A stretch of 64,000 nucleotides of DNA from Flavobacteriales bacterium (GTDB lineage: Bacteria; Bacteroidota; Bacteroidia; Flavobacteriales; Flavobacteriaceae), in contig SGZF01000002.1 in assembly GCA_004213645.1 (NCBI GenBank), positions 1-64,000 on the forward strand, read 5' to 3'. The position numbers were made by a program, and so were the translations under genes. This document shows, piece after piece, positions 29,824-39,624 of the stretch (positions are counted from its first letter, which is position 1; each line of letters opens with the position of its first letter). The notes beneath the pieces were generated by a model that did no database searches, was not told where the DNA came from, and saw only the letters and a list, made by a program, of their open reading frames with translations.

Positions 29824-32412
29824 GTGACTAAAGCTACTAAAATCACTCCTTTAATGAAGCAGTATAATGATATTAAATCTAAATATCCTAATACTATACT
29901 TTTATTTAGGGTTGGTGATTTTTATGAAACTTTTGGTAAAGATGCTATTCTTGCTTCAAAGGTTCTTGGTATTGTTTTGACCAAAAGAGGTGCAGGATCA
30001 ACTAGTGAAACTGAGCTTGCAGGCTTTCCTCACCATTCAATTGAAAATTATTTACCAAAACTTGTTAAAGCAGGTTATAGAGTTGCAATATGTGATCAAC
30101 TTGAAGATCCTAAGCTTACAAAGAAGATTGTCAAAAGGGGTGTAACAGAAATAGTCACACCTGGAATTGTAATAAATGATGGTGTTTTAGATCAAAATAA
30201 AAATAATTTTTTAGCGTCAATATACTTTGAAAAAAATGAATGTGGAATTTCTTTTTTAGATGTCTCAACTGGTGATTTTTTTGTCTCTCAAGGAGATTTT
30301 AAATTAATAGATCAGTTAATAGCAAATTTCTCACCTAACGAAATTTTAGTTTCTAAACCATCAAAGAAAAAATTTAAAGAGTTGTTAGGTAATTCATATA
30401 ATATTTATCCTCTTGATGATTGGGTATTTGACAATTTATATTCTAAAAATAAATTACTAAATCATTTCAAAACAAAAAGTTTAAAAGGATTTGGTGTTGA
30501 ACAGATTAAACTAGGAGTTGTAGCTGCTGGATCAATAATTCACTATTTGGATGATACTGAGCACAATAATTTGAGTCATATTTCAAACCTTCAAAGAATC
30601 TTTCCAGATTCATATGTTTGGATGGATAAATTCACAATGAAAAACCTTGAATTATTTAAATCAAACTCACCAAATGGACATGATTTTTCTAATACAATTG
30701 GTGACACCATTACAAGTATGGCTTCTCGAAAGTTAAAAAGTTGGATAGCATTCCCTCTTGTAAATAAAAAAGAGATAATAAAAAGACAACAATTAGTATC
30801 CTCCATAATTGATGATGCAGATATTTCAGACATGCTTGATATAAATCTAAATAGCATTTCTGATGTAGAGAGGCTAATGTCAAAAATTGCTACATATAAA
30901 GTATCACCAAGAGAATTGGTTTATCTAAAAAATTCCTTGGAGAATATAAAATTAATTAAAGAGTCATTGATAGGTGTCAACGGAACTCTCAAAAATTTTG
31001 GAAAATCAATACCAAATTCAAAATTAATTATTAGCCAAATATCAAAAACTTTAAAAGAAGATTCACCAGTTTCAATTCTCAAAGGCGACTTTATAAATGA
31101 TAATTTTTCAAAAGAACTTGATTCATTAAGAGAAATAAGGTCCTCAGGTAAGGAATATTTAAATCAGATTCTTGAGAGAGAAACTCTTAAAACTAAAATA
31201 CCATCTTTAAAAATATCATTTAATAATGTTTTTGGATATTACATTGAAGTTAGAAATACCCATAAAGATAAAGTTCCTGAAGATTGGATCAGAAAACAAA
31301 CCCTAGTCAGTGCTGAGAGATATATAACTCAGGAACTAAAAGAGTATGAAGAAAAAATAATTAATGCTGATGAAAAAATCAAAGACCTGGAATTAAAACT
31401 TTTTCTAAAACTTTTAGATAATCTTCAAGACTCTCTTTTTACATTAAAATTAATTTCAGAAAAAGTTTCAATAATTGATATTTTAAATTCATTTTCTAAA
31501 AGGGCAGTAAAGTTCGAATATTCATGTCCAGAAATTATTAATCAAAAAAAAATAGAAATCATTCAGGGAAGACACCCAGTAATAGAGGCAAACCTTCCTC
31601 ATGGAGATAAATATGTCCCAAATGATATTCTATTAGATAAAGACCAACAAATAATAATGATTACCGGTCCAAATATGTCAGGAAAATCGGCAATATTAAG
31701 GCAGACAGCATTAGTTACAATTTTAGCTCAAATCGGAAGTTTTGTTCCAGCTAAGAAAATGAGATTCTCTATAGTTGACAGAATATTTACAAGGGTAGGA
31801 GCAAGTGACAACATATCTATGGGAGAATCAACATTTATGGTAGAAATGAATGAGACTGCTTCAATTCTGAATAATTTAACAGAAAACAGTTTAATTCTTC
31901 TAGATGAAATTGGTAGAGGCACTAGTACATATGATGGAATATCAATTGCATGGGCAATTGCTGAATTCCTACATGAAAATAAACTTAAACCTAATGTACT
32001 TTTTGCAACTCACTATCATGACCTAAATGAAATGGAATCAATTTTTAAAGGAATAAAAAATTATAATGTCAGTGTTAAAGAGACAAATGATAATGTAATA
32101 TTTTTAAGAAAGCTAGTAAAAGGTGGAAGCAATCATAGCTTTGGTATTCATGTTGCAAAGATGGCAGGAATGCCAAAACTTGTTCTTGACTCTGCAAAAA
32201 ACAAATTAAAATTAATGGAGAGTGTTAACTCAATCGTACAAAAAGGGGGCAAAGAAGATGATAACTTTCAATTGAGCTTTTTTGATATTGAAGATCCAAA
32301 GATGCAAGAAATTAGAAAAATTATTGAAAATTTAGATATTGATAATCTAAGTCCAGTCGAGGCATTAATAAAGCTTAATCAAATAAAAAAAGAAATAAAA
32401 GGTGAAGATTGA
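29824..32412 (+). CDS. mutS: DNA mismatch repair protein MutS (GTG start)
   Basis: LFRVGDFYETFGKDA, MITGPNMSGKSAILRQTALV, NLTENSLILLDEIGRGTSTYDGISIAWAIAEFLH, ATHYHDLNEM. Confidence 0.97.
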   Translation: MTKATKITPLMKQYNDIKSKYPNTILLFRVGDFYETFGKDAILASKVLGIVLTKRGAGSTSETELAGFPHHSIENYLPKLVKAGYRVAICDQLEDPKLTKKIVKRGVTEIVTPGIVINDGVLDQNKNNFLASIYFEKNECGISFLDVSTGDFFVSQGDFKLIDQLIANFSPNEILVSKPSKKKFKELLGNSYNIYPLDDWVFDNLYSKNKLLNHFKTKSLKGFGVEQIKLGVVAAGSIIHYLDDTEHNNLSHISNLQRIFPDSYVWMDKFTMKNLELFKSNSPNGHDFSNTIGDTITSMASRKLKSWIAFPLVNKKEIIKRQQLVSSIIDDADISDMLDINLNSISDVERLMSKIATYKVSPRELVYLKNSLENIKLIKESLIGVNGTLKNFGKSIPNSKLIISQISKTLKEDSPVSILKGDFINDNFSKELDSLREIRSSGKEYLNQILERETLKTKIPSLKISFNNVFGYYIEVRNTHKDKVPEDWIRKQTLVSAERYITQELKEYEEKIINADEKIKDLELKLFLKLLDNLQDSLFTLKLISEKVSIIDILNSFSKRAVKFEYSCPEIINQKKIEIIQGRHPVIEANLPHGDKYVPNDILLDKDQQIIMITGPNMSGKSAILRQTALVTILAQIGSFVPAKKMRFSIVDRIFTRVGASDNISMGESTFMVEMNETASILNNLTENSLILLDEIGRGTSTYDGISIAWAIAEFLHENKLKPNVLFATHYHDLNEMESIFKGIKNYNVSVKETNDNVIFLRKLVKGGSNHSFGIHVAKMAGMPKLVLDSAKNKLKLMESVNSIVQKGGKEDDNFQLSFFDIEDPKMQEIRKIIENLDIDNLSPVEALIKLNQIKKEIKGED

Positions 32413-32629
32413 TTTACATGGAAAAACTCATCCTGAAAGTCTAGAGCTTATTGAAGAATATATGCTCTTAAATTCAGTAAAAGGTAGTGTTAGTCTTCAT
32501 GTTATAACAGGGAACTCTCCTATGATGCAAAAAAAAATTATTAATCAAATTTGTAAAAAGTATGGGTTTTCCTACTATATTCCATCCCATAATCCAGGCG
32601 AAATGATCATTCAATATGAGAAGTTATAA
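32402..32629 (+). CDS. Stand-alone Smr-domain small protein, overlapping the mutS 3' end
   Basis: KIDLHGKTHPESLELIEEYMLLNSVKGSVSLHVITGNSPMMQKKIINQICKKYGFSYYIPSHNPGEMIIQYE has LHG and TGxG-like positions of Smr domains; GTG start 11 nt before mutS stop. Confidence 0.75.
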   Translation: MKIDLHGKTHPESLELIEEYMLLNSVKGSVSLHVITGNSPMMQKKIINQICKKYGFSYYIPSHNPGEMIIQYEKL

Positions 32630-32753
32630 AATATTTTTTTGAAAAAATCTCTAACTTTCATAAAGACACGATTCTATCAGTTTGTCTAAATTGATTTAAA
32701 TATTTTGATGCATTAAATTTATCTTTATCTATATGTAAATAACTAAATTATTT

Positions 32754-32761
32754 TAAATTTG
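32754..32761 (+). promoter_or_regulatory. Candidate -7 box (TAnnTTTG) of the tRNA-Gly/tRNA-Leu unit
   Basis: TAAATTTG 8 nt upstream of tRNA-Gly 5' end. Confidence 0.45.
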
Positions 32762-32768
32762 CAGTTCT

Positions 32769-32841
32769 GCGAAAGTAGCTCAGTTGGTAGAGCATCACCT
32801 TGCCAAGGTGGAGGTCGCGGGTTCAAATCCCGTCTTTCGCT
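32769..32841 (+). tRNA. tRNA-Gly (anticodon GCC)
   Basis: GCGAAAG/CTTTCGC acceptor, anticodon loop TTGCCAA, T-arm GCGGG-TTCAAAT-CCCGT. Confidence 0.96.
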
Positions 32842-32847
32842 CAAATT

Positions 32848-32933
32848 GCTCGAGTGGTGGAATTGGTAGACACGTTGGACTTAAAATCCAATGAGCAGTA
32901 ATGTTCGTGCGGGTTCAAGTCCCGCCTCGAGTA
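32848..32933 (+). tRNA. tRNA-Leu (anticodon TAA)
   Basis: GCTCGAG/CTCGAGT acceptor, anticodon stem-loop TTGGA-CTTAAAA-TCCAA, long variable arm, T-arm GCGGG-TTCAAGT-CCCGC. Confidence 0.95.
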
Positions 32934-32939
32934 CTTGAA

Positions 32940-32968
32940 AAGCCTCCTTTTGGGGGGCTTTTTTTTTA
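32940..32968 (+). terminator. Rho-independent terminator after the tRNA pair
   Basis: AAGCCTCC-TTTT-GGGGGGCTTTTTTTTT hairpin plus T-tract immediately after tRNA-Leu. Confidence 0.85.
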
Positions 32969-33027
32969 TTCTAATAATAATCGTAAATTCAGCGCTCAAA
33001 CAAAAAAAATTAACTAAAAATTCATTT

Positions 33028-33783
33028 ATGAAAAATATTTTCGCACTATTACTAACAATGTCATTTTTTCTTGCTAATTCTCAAGATGTAGAGGAAATTA
33101 TAAATAACTATATTGAAATAACCGGTGGAATTGATGCATATCAAGAACTTGAAGGTTATAAAATATATGCTTCTGTAAACCAGCAAGGATTGGAAATTCC
33201 CATAGAAATAATTCAATTAAAAAAAGGTAGGACTAGTTTAAAATTATCACTACAAGGTCAAGAAATTAAACAAGGTGTTTTTGATGGTGAAGTTCTTTGG
33301 TCTACTGGTTTTCCTGATTTTAAGCCAGTAAAAAGTGATGATGAAGATGTAATTAATTTAAAAAATGAACTTAAAGATTTTCCTGATCCTTTTGTAGTCT
33401 ATAAAGAATTAGGTTATACTGTTGAGCTCGATGGAACTGAGGACTTTGAAGGCACTGAGGTGAATGTTATAAAACTTACAAAAACTCCTGTATTAGTTGA
33501 TGGTGAAGAATTTCCAAATATAGATTATTGGTTATTTGATGCTGAGGATAATATTCCATTAGCTGTTAGATCTGAAATCCTGGAAGGACCTGCAAAGGGT
33601 TTTATTGAAGAACAAAGATTTAGTGATTATCAAGAGGTTGAAGGAATATACTACCCTTTTTCATTAACATTTGGAGTAAAAGACCAACCAGGAGGACAAA
33701 CTTTTGTTGTCGAAAAGATGGAAATTAATCCAGAAATTGATGAATCTGAGTTTTCCTTTCCTGATGACGAAACACAGGAATAA
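33028..33783 (+). CDS. Secreted outer-membrane lipoprotein-sorting (LolA-like) family protein
   Basis: Signal peptide MKNIFALLLTMSFFLANSQ; VEEIINNYIEITGGIDAYQELEGYKIYA, GVFDGEVLWST, NIDYWLFDAEDNIPLAVRSE, EVEGIYYPFSLTF. Track start at 32935 lies in the terminator; ATG at 33028 preferred. Confidence 0.7.
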   Translation: MKNIFALLLTMSFFLANSQDVEEIINNYIEITGGIDAYQELEGYKIYASVNQQGLEIPIEIIQLKKGRTSLKLSLQGQEIKQGVFDGEVLWSTGFPDFKPVKSDDEDVINLKNELKDFPDPFVVYKELGYTVELDGTEDFEGTEVNVIKLTKTPVLVDGEEFPNIDYWLFDAEDNIPLAVRSEILEGPAKGFIEEQRFSDYQEVEGIYYPFSLTFGVKDQPGGQTFVVEKMEINPEIDESEFSFPDDETQE

Positions 33784-33803
33784 ACAATTAAAATAATTTA
33801 ACT

Positions 33804-36800
33804 ATGAAAAAACTTAAATCTTTTTTATTACTAAGTGTTTTTCTCTCTCTAAATTTGTTTTCTCAAAATGATGAGTTTATTGATTTAGAGGATTATTATG
33901 GAGATATGACTGCAAGACAAATTGGTCCTGCTGTTATGAGTGGAAGGATCAGTGACATGGAAAACCATCCAACTGATCCTATGATTATTTATACAGGAAC
34001 AGCTGGCGGCGGCGTATGGAAATCAAATAATGCAGGCACAACTTTTAGACCTATTTTTGATGATCACTCCCAGTCAATTGGTGCGGTTGAATTAGATCCT
34101 AACGATCCTGATAATATAATTTATGTTGGAACTGGAGAACCTTGGCCTAGAAATAGTGTATCTGTGGGTGACGGTTTGTATAAATCAGTAGATGGAGGAA
34201 AATCTTGGTTAAATATTGGCTTCAAAAATTCTGAGAGAATTTCTGATGTAATAGTTAATCCTGATAATTCAAATGAGGTTTATGTAGGAGTTTTAGGAGC
34301 TTTGTGGTCAGATAGTGAAGAAAGAGGTGTTTTTAAATCCTCAGATGGTGGTGAAACTTGGGAAAATATATTGTATGTAAATCAATCCACCGGTTCAGCA
34401 GATCTTACACTAGATCCAAATAATTCAGATATTATATATGCATCAATGTGGGAATTCAGAAGAGGACCATGGTTTTTTGAATCAGGTGGAGAAAGTAGTG
34501 CTCTTTATAAATCAACAGATGGCGGAGAGTCATGGGAAAAAATCCATAATGGTTTTCCTGAAGGAAAACTTGGAAGACTTGCTATTGCTGTTGCCAAAAC
34601 AGATTCCAATATACTTTATACAGTTATTGAAGCAGAAAAAGATGAAGACAAAGGACTCTATAAAAGTTTTAACGGTGGAGAATCATGGGAACAAGTAAAT
34701 AATGATTTCGGGATTACAGTAAGACCATTTTACTTTTCTAGAATTGTAGTTGATCCAAAAAATGAGGATATAGTTGTTAAAGCAGGTCTTTATGGATCAA
34801 TCTCTAAAGATGGAGGTAAAACCTTTCAAGACCTTGGTTTCATGCATGCTGATATCCATGATATAGTTTTTGATATTAATAATTCAGATATTCTTTATGT
34901 TGGAACAGACGGTGGTGTGTATAGGTCATGGGATAAAGGAGTAACTATGGAAATAGTTGAAAATCTTCCATTATCTCAATTCTATCATGTTACTGTAGAT
35001 GACAATAAACCCTATAATGTTTATGGGGGGTTACAAGATAATGGTTCATGGTATGCACCATCTTTTGCACCAGGTGGTATTTCAGCTAAACATTGGAATC
35101 CAGTAGGCCAGGGAGATGGTTTTAGAGTTTACAAGCATCCAAAAAAGAATATAATTTATTCTGAAATGCAAGGAGCTGAGAATGTTTGGAGATATGATGT
35201 AGATAATAACAGAGTTAAAACCATTCAACCATTAGAAGTTGAGGGATATGAAAAATTTAGATTTAATTGGAATGCACCTATCTCAACTAGTTTTCATAAA
35301 CCGGATAGATTTTTTATTGGAAGTCAGTATCTTCATCTATCTGATGATATGGGTGATACATGGAAAATTATTTCTCCAGATTTAACTACTAATGACAAAT
35401 CAAAACAAACGCAAAGTGAATCAGGAGGGCTTTCAATGGACAATTCAGGAGCTGAAAACCATACCACAATTTTTACTATTGCAGAGTCGCCTATTGATGA
35501 AAACGTAATATGGATCGGAACAGATGATGGTAATGTCCAGCTTACTACTGATGGAGGAAAATCATGGAAGAATCTAACATCAAATATTAATAGTGTTCCA
35601 AGTAATACATGGGTATACCATATTGAGCCAAGTGTTCACGATGTTGGCACTGCTTATGTTGTTTTTGATGGTCATACTACTGGAGATATGAAGCCATATG
35701 CATTAAAAACTGATGATTTTGGAATGAATTGGGTAGATATAATTCCTAATAATGATGTTTATGGATTTACTAGAAGTATTCAAGAAGACTATGGAAATCC
35801 AGATCTTCTTTTTTTAGGAACTGAATTTGGGTTATACATTTCAATTAATGGTGGTAATAAATGGAATAAATTTGAAAAAAATGTCCCACCCGTTGCTATT
35901 CATCATATAGAATTACAAAAAAATACTAATGATCTTATATTAGCTACTCATGGAAGAGGTATAATTATTATAGATGATATATCTCCATTGAGAGAGATTA
36001 GTGATGAATCACTATCAAAAAAACTATACTTCTTTGAAGATGATGAATATATTATTTCAGACCTAGGAGGTTTTGCTGATAGTTTTGGAAGAGAGACACA
36101 ATTCTTTGGTCCAAATTCTTCATTAAATGCTCAGATTAAATATCTACTCCCTAAAAGACATACTTTTGGAAAAATGACAATGGAAATTTTTGATGATAAT
36201 GGAAAATTGGTTACAAAATTAAGTCCAGGTAAATCCAAGGGTATGAATTTTGTGACTTGGAATTACAGGATGAAGCAACCTAAAGTAGCAAAAGGAAAGA
36301 CTCTTGCCCGTGGAGGATTGTCCTCACCGAGGGTTAAAGAAGGTCAATATGATATAGTTATAACTAAAGGAAAGGATAGTTTTACAAAATCTATATATGT
36401 ATCTGATGACCCAAATACTGATTTAGATTCAGACGAAAAAAAATTAAAAATTGATACAACTATGAAACTATATAATTTGTCTGAGGAGTTAGCATATGTT
36501 GTATATACAATTGATGAGATTTTGTCTTCTGATAATTTTAAAAAGGGTATTAAAAATAAGTTACAGACTCTAAAAGAATCGCTAGTAATAACTACAGGTG
36601 ACAATTATGTTGGTCAAGCTGAAAATGAATTGAGAGAGGATCTACTTGATTTATTTTCAAAAATTTCAAGCAGTTATGACAAGCCATCTCAGAATGACAT
36701 GGATAACTTGAACTTAGTTGTTGAGGAATACGATAATTTAAAGGGTGAATATGATAAAATAATTAAGAGAATTGACTTTAATGAAATAAACTTATTGTCT

Positions 36801-36824
36801 TTTGAAGATTTTCTAGAGAACTAG
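33804..36824 (+). CDS. VPS10/sortilin-like BNR-repeat beta-propeller protein (glycosyl hydrolase-annotated family)
   Basis: Signal peptide; MTARQIGPAVMSGRISDM, repeated Asp-box-like SxDGGxTW units (KSVDGGKSW, KSSDGGETW, KSTDGGESW, KSFNGGESW, TTDGGKSW). Confidence 0.9.
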   Translation: MKKLKSFLLLSVFLSLNLFSQNDEFIDLEDYYGDMTARQIGPAVMSGRISDMENHPTDPMIIYTGTAGGGVWKSNNAGTTFRPIFDDHSQSIGAVELDPNDPDNIIYVGTGEPWPRNSVSVGDGLYKSVDGGKSWLNIGFKNSERISDVIVNPDNSNEVYVGVLGALWSDSEERGVFKSSDGGETWENILYVNQSTGSADLTLDPNNSDIIYASMWEFRRGPWFFESGGESSALYKSTDGGESWEKIHNGFPEGKLGRLAIAVAKTDSNILYTVIEAEKDEDKGLYKSFNGGESWEQVNNDFGITVRPFYFSRIVVDPKNEDIVVKAGLYGSISKDGGKTFQDLGFMHADIHDIVFDINNSDILYVGTDGGVYRSWDKGVTMEIVENLPLSQFYHVTVDDNKPYNVYGGLQDNGSWYAPSFAPGGISAKHWNPVGQGDGFRVYKHPKKNIIYSEMQGAENVWRYDVDNNRVKTIQPLEVEGYEKFRFNWNAPISTSFHKPDRFFIGSQYLHLSDDMGDTWKIISPDLTTNDKSKQTQSESGGLSMDNSGAENHTTIFTIAESPIDENVIWIGTDDGNVQLTTDGGKSWKNLTSNINSVPSNTWVYHIEPSVHDVGTAYVVFDGHTTGDMKPYALKTDDFGMNWVDIIPNNDVYGFTRSIQEDYGNPDLLFLGTEFGLYISINGGNKWNKFEKNVPPVAIHHIELQKNTNDLILATHGRGIIIIDDISPLREISDESLSKKLYFFEDDEYIISDLGGFADSFGRETQFFGPNSSLNAQIKYLLPKRHTFGKMTMEIFDDNGKLVTKLSPGKSKGMNFVTWNYRMKQPKVAKGKTLARGGLSSPRVKEGQYDIVITKGKDSFTKSIYVSDDPNTDLDSDEKKLKIDTTMKLYNLSEELAYVVYTIDEILSSDNFKKGIKNKLQTLKESLVITTGDNYVGQAENELREDLLDLFSKISSSYDKPSQNDMDNLNLVVEEYDNLKGEYDKIIKRIDFNEINLLSFEDFLEN

Positions 36825-36846
36825 ATCATTGCCTACTAATTTGTAT

Positions 36847-36876
36847 AAAAGGGAGTCTTTTTGGCTCCCTTTTTTG
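36847..36876 (+). terminator. Rho-independent terminator after the VPS10-like gene
   Basis: AAAAGGGAGTC-TTTTT-GGCTCCCTTTTTT hairpin plus T-tract. Confidence 0.85.
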
Positions 36877-36919
36877 TTAACATATTGGCTCAAATAGAGC
36901 ATTTTTATAACTTGTAGTA

Positions 36920-38068
36920 ATGAAAAAAAACCCTAAAATGAAAATTGATGGTGCAGAAGTTTCTTGGTTTGCACCACTTTGTGATGGAGATGATGATTTC
37001 TTAGGGAACCGAAACCCTATTTATAAGAGTAGCTGGGAAAACACATCAAAAATTATAAAAACAGCAGATAAATTAGGTTTCAGAAATGTTCTTTGTCCCT
37101 CGTCTTACCAAGTTGGTCAAGATACACTTTCATATGTTGCTGGTATGGCTTCAATCACAGAGCAAATTAATTTTTTAGCAGCTGTTCGTTGTGGTGAATT
37201 ACACCCTCCAATGCTAGCTAGAACTATTTCCACTTTGGACCATATGCTCAAAGGTCGACTTACTATCAACATTATATCCTCTGACTTACCAGGAGTAAAA
37301 CTTTCTTCATCCGAGCGATATTCTAGATCTCGAGAAGTAATAGAAATTCTTAAACAATCATGGACACAAGACAGACTAGAGTTTAATGGTAAATACTATC
37401 AACTAAGTTTACCAACAGATCCTGTAAAACCATATCAACAAAATGGTGGACCGCTTCTTTATTTTGGCGGCTATTCTCCTGATGGTATAGATTTGTGCGC
37501 TGAACATTGTAATGTTTATTTAATGTGGCCTGAAACAGAACAAAAACTTCAAGCGCTAATGAATGATATGACAAATAAAGCCTCAGAGTATGAACGCTCT
37601 GTTCAATTTGGACTTCGTGTGCATGTTATAGTTAGAGAAACAGAGAATGAGGCTAGAGCTTATGCTAAAAACTTACTTTCAAAACTAGATTTGGATTTAG
37701 GAAAAGATATAAGAAACAGAGCACAGGACTCAGCCTCTTTAGGAGTAGCACGACAAGCTATGCTCAGAGAAGAAGCAGATAATCAACATTATGTAGAGCA
37801 AAATTTATGGACAGGGATTGGGCTAGCAAGGTCTGGATGTGGAGCAGCTATTGTTGGAGACCCAGACCAAGTCTTGGCAAAAATCAAGCGATATATGGAT
37901 ATGGGAATAAAATCATTTATATTTTCAGGATATCCACACCATCAAGAGTGTGAATTGTTTGCAAAATATGTTTTACCGAACATTAAAACAGTGTCTCTTC
38001 CAGAAGTTTTTGGAAGACGTCCCAAAAAAACACCTAACAGCCCCTTAGGCAGTGGAGTTAGAAAATAA
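36920..38068 (+). CDS. LLM class flavin-dependent monooxygenase, alkanesulfonate monooxygenase (SsuD)-like
   Basis: DKLGFRNVLCPSS, LTINIISSDLPG, GGPLLYFGGYSPDGIDLCAEHCNVYLMWPE, LRVHVIVRETENEARAYAKNLL, NLWTGIGLARSGCGAAIVGDPDQVLAKIKRYMDMGIKSFIFSGYPHHQECELFAKYVLP. Confidence 0.87.
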   Translation: MKKNPKMKIDGAEVSWFAPLCDGDDDFLGNRNPIYKSSWENTSKIIKTADKLGFRNVLCPSSYQVGQDTLSYVAGMASITEQINFLAAVRCGELHPPMLARTISTLDHMLKGRLTINIISSDLPGVKLSSSERYSRSREVIEILKQSWTQDRLEFNGKYYQLSLPTDPVKPYQQNGGPLLYFGGYSPDGIDLCAEHCNVYLMWPETEQKLQALMNDMTNKASEYERSVQFGLRVHVIVRETENEARAYAKNLLSKLDLDLGKDIRNRAQDSASLGVARQAMLREEADNQHYVEQNLWTGIGLARSGCGAAIVGDPDQVLAKIKRYMDMGIKSFIFSGYPHHQECELFAKYVLPNIKTVSLPEVFGRRPKKTPNSPLGSGVRK

Positions 38069-38071
38069 GAT

Positions 38072-39613
38072 ATGCTAGACTTTATAATTGTTCTGTTTTA
38101 TTTTTTCATAATTATGGCAGTAGCTCTTCGTGGAAAAGTCAAAGCAGACAGCTCAGCAGACGAGTATTTTTTAAGCTCAAGGAAACTTCCTTGGTATTCA
38201 GTTGCTCTTTCAACTATTGCAACAAATATTCAAGGATATCAATTTCTTGGTATGATGGGTTCTGCATATTTATTTGGACTAGCCCAAGCTAATCTTGAAA
38301 TTAATGCAGTACAAGGAATATTAATTGGAGCATTCGTCTTTGTTCCTCTTTTTTTGCGTGAAAAAATTATGACAATAACACAGTTTATTGCTCAAAAGCT
38401 TGGCGAGAGAATAGCTTTATTATACTCAATAGCTAACATAGCTTTGTTTGCAACAGTTACAATTGGGGCAGCTCTGTTTTGGGGAGCATATGCTGCAGAA
38501 CTTGTTTTTGGAGAACAACTATCGGTTTTGCATTCAAATCGAATAGTTAGAATAGCAATATTGATTTTAATACTAGGAATATTTTCGGCCATATATACTT
38601 ATTTAGGAGGTCTAAGTGCAGTTGTTAAAACAGATATTATACAATTTAGTGTGTTAATTATTGGTGGAATTGTGGTTTGTTTTACAGCAGTAAATCAGCT
38701 AGGGGGATGGGAACAACTTTATATAAAAACACCAGATAGAATGCATCTACATTTACCCTCAGATCATCCAACTTTACCATGGACTCATTTATTCGGATTA
38801 TTCTTACTTAACATAAACTATTGGTGTGCTAATCAAACAGTAATGCAAAGAGCATTAGCAGCAAAAAGTGTTGCACACGCTCAAGCAGGTTTATTGGCTG
38901 GTGGCTTAATTAAATATTTGATGGCGATACTTATTATTATTCCTGGAATAGCACTTTATGGTATTTTAGGGGATAGTCTTGGTGAGCCTGACATGGCATT
39001 TCCATACATTGTAAATACATATCTTCCAATAGGAATAAAAGGTATTATACTTTGTGGATTATTCGCCTCTCTTATGAGCACTGTTGATTCAACTTTTAAT
39101 TCACTTGCTACATTATGGTCAACAGATATTTATTCAAAATACATAAATAAAAAAGCGAGCGATCAAGAAAAAATAAAAGCTGGACAAAAGGCTATTTTAT
39201 TTAGTTTAGGAACAGCACTGTTAATGGGGATGCTTTTATTATACTTAAAATTTGATGATCCTAATTCAGCATTTACGCACACCTTAAATAATCTTAGGTA
39301 TTATATAAACTGTGGAATAGTAGTGCTAATTTGTAGTGCAGTTATTTTAATAAAGCCAAGGCAAGAAATTGTTCTATTTGCCTTTATTGCAACACTTCCA
39401 GTAAATATCTTACTTCAGATTTTTTTACCAGAAATAAATTATTTTGTGAGAGCTTTTTGGGTAATTTTTATAGGCTTATCTTTAACAACCCTGGCTAGTA
39501 GGGGACAATTTAATTCCTTATTATCATTATTTAGACCAGCAAATAATTTGACTAGAAATTTTGGATGGGTATTAGCTATTAGCCTTATTTTACTTCATAT
39601 AATTTTCCATTAG
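38072..39613 (+). CDS. Sodium:solute symporter (SSS) family transporter
   Basis: SADEYFLSSRKLPWYSVALSTIATNIQGYQFLGMMGSAY, YTYLGGLSAVVKTDIIQF, NYWCANQTVMQRALAAKSVAHAQAGLLAGGLIK, GLFASLMSTVDSTFNSLATLWSTDIY. Confidence 0.93.
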   Translation: MLDFIIVLFYFFIIMAVALRGKVKADSSADEYFLSSRKLPWYSVALSTIATNIQGYQFLGMMGSAYLFGLAQANLEINAVQGILIGAFVFVPLFLREKIMTITQFIAQKLGERIALLYSIANIALFATVTIGAALFWGAYAAELVFGEQLSVLHSNRIVRIAILILILGIFSAIYTYLGGLSAVVKTDIIQFSVLIIGGIVVCFTAVNQLGGWEQLYIKTPDRMHLHLPSDHPTLPWTHLFGLFLLNINYWCANQTVMQRALAAKSVAHAQAGLLAGGLIKYLMAILIIIPGIALYGILGDSLGEPDMAFPYIVNTYLPIGIKGIILCGLFASLMSTVDSTFNSLATLWSTDIYSKYINKKASDQEKIKAGQKAILFSLGTALLMGMLLLYLKFDDPNSAFTHTLNNLRYYINCGIVVLICSAVILIKPRQEIVLFAFIATLPVNILLQIFLPEINYFVRAFWVIFIGLSLTTLASRGQFNSLLSLFRPANNLTRNFGWVLAISLILLHIIFH

Positions 39614-39624
39614 AAGCTTACTTG

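Noticed and set aside
34438-34698. Alternate-frame 86-aa ORF inside the VPS10-like gene
   Set aside because: Same strand, different frame, fully contained in a strongly supported CDS.
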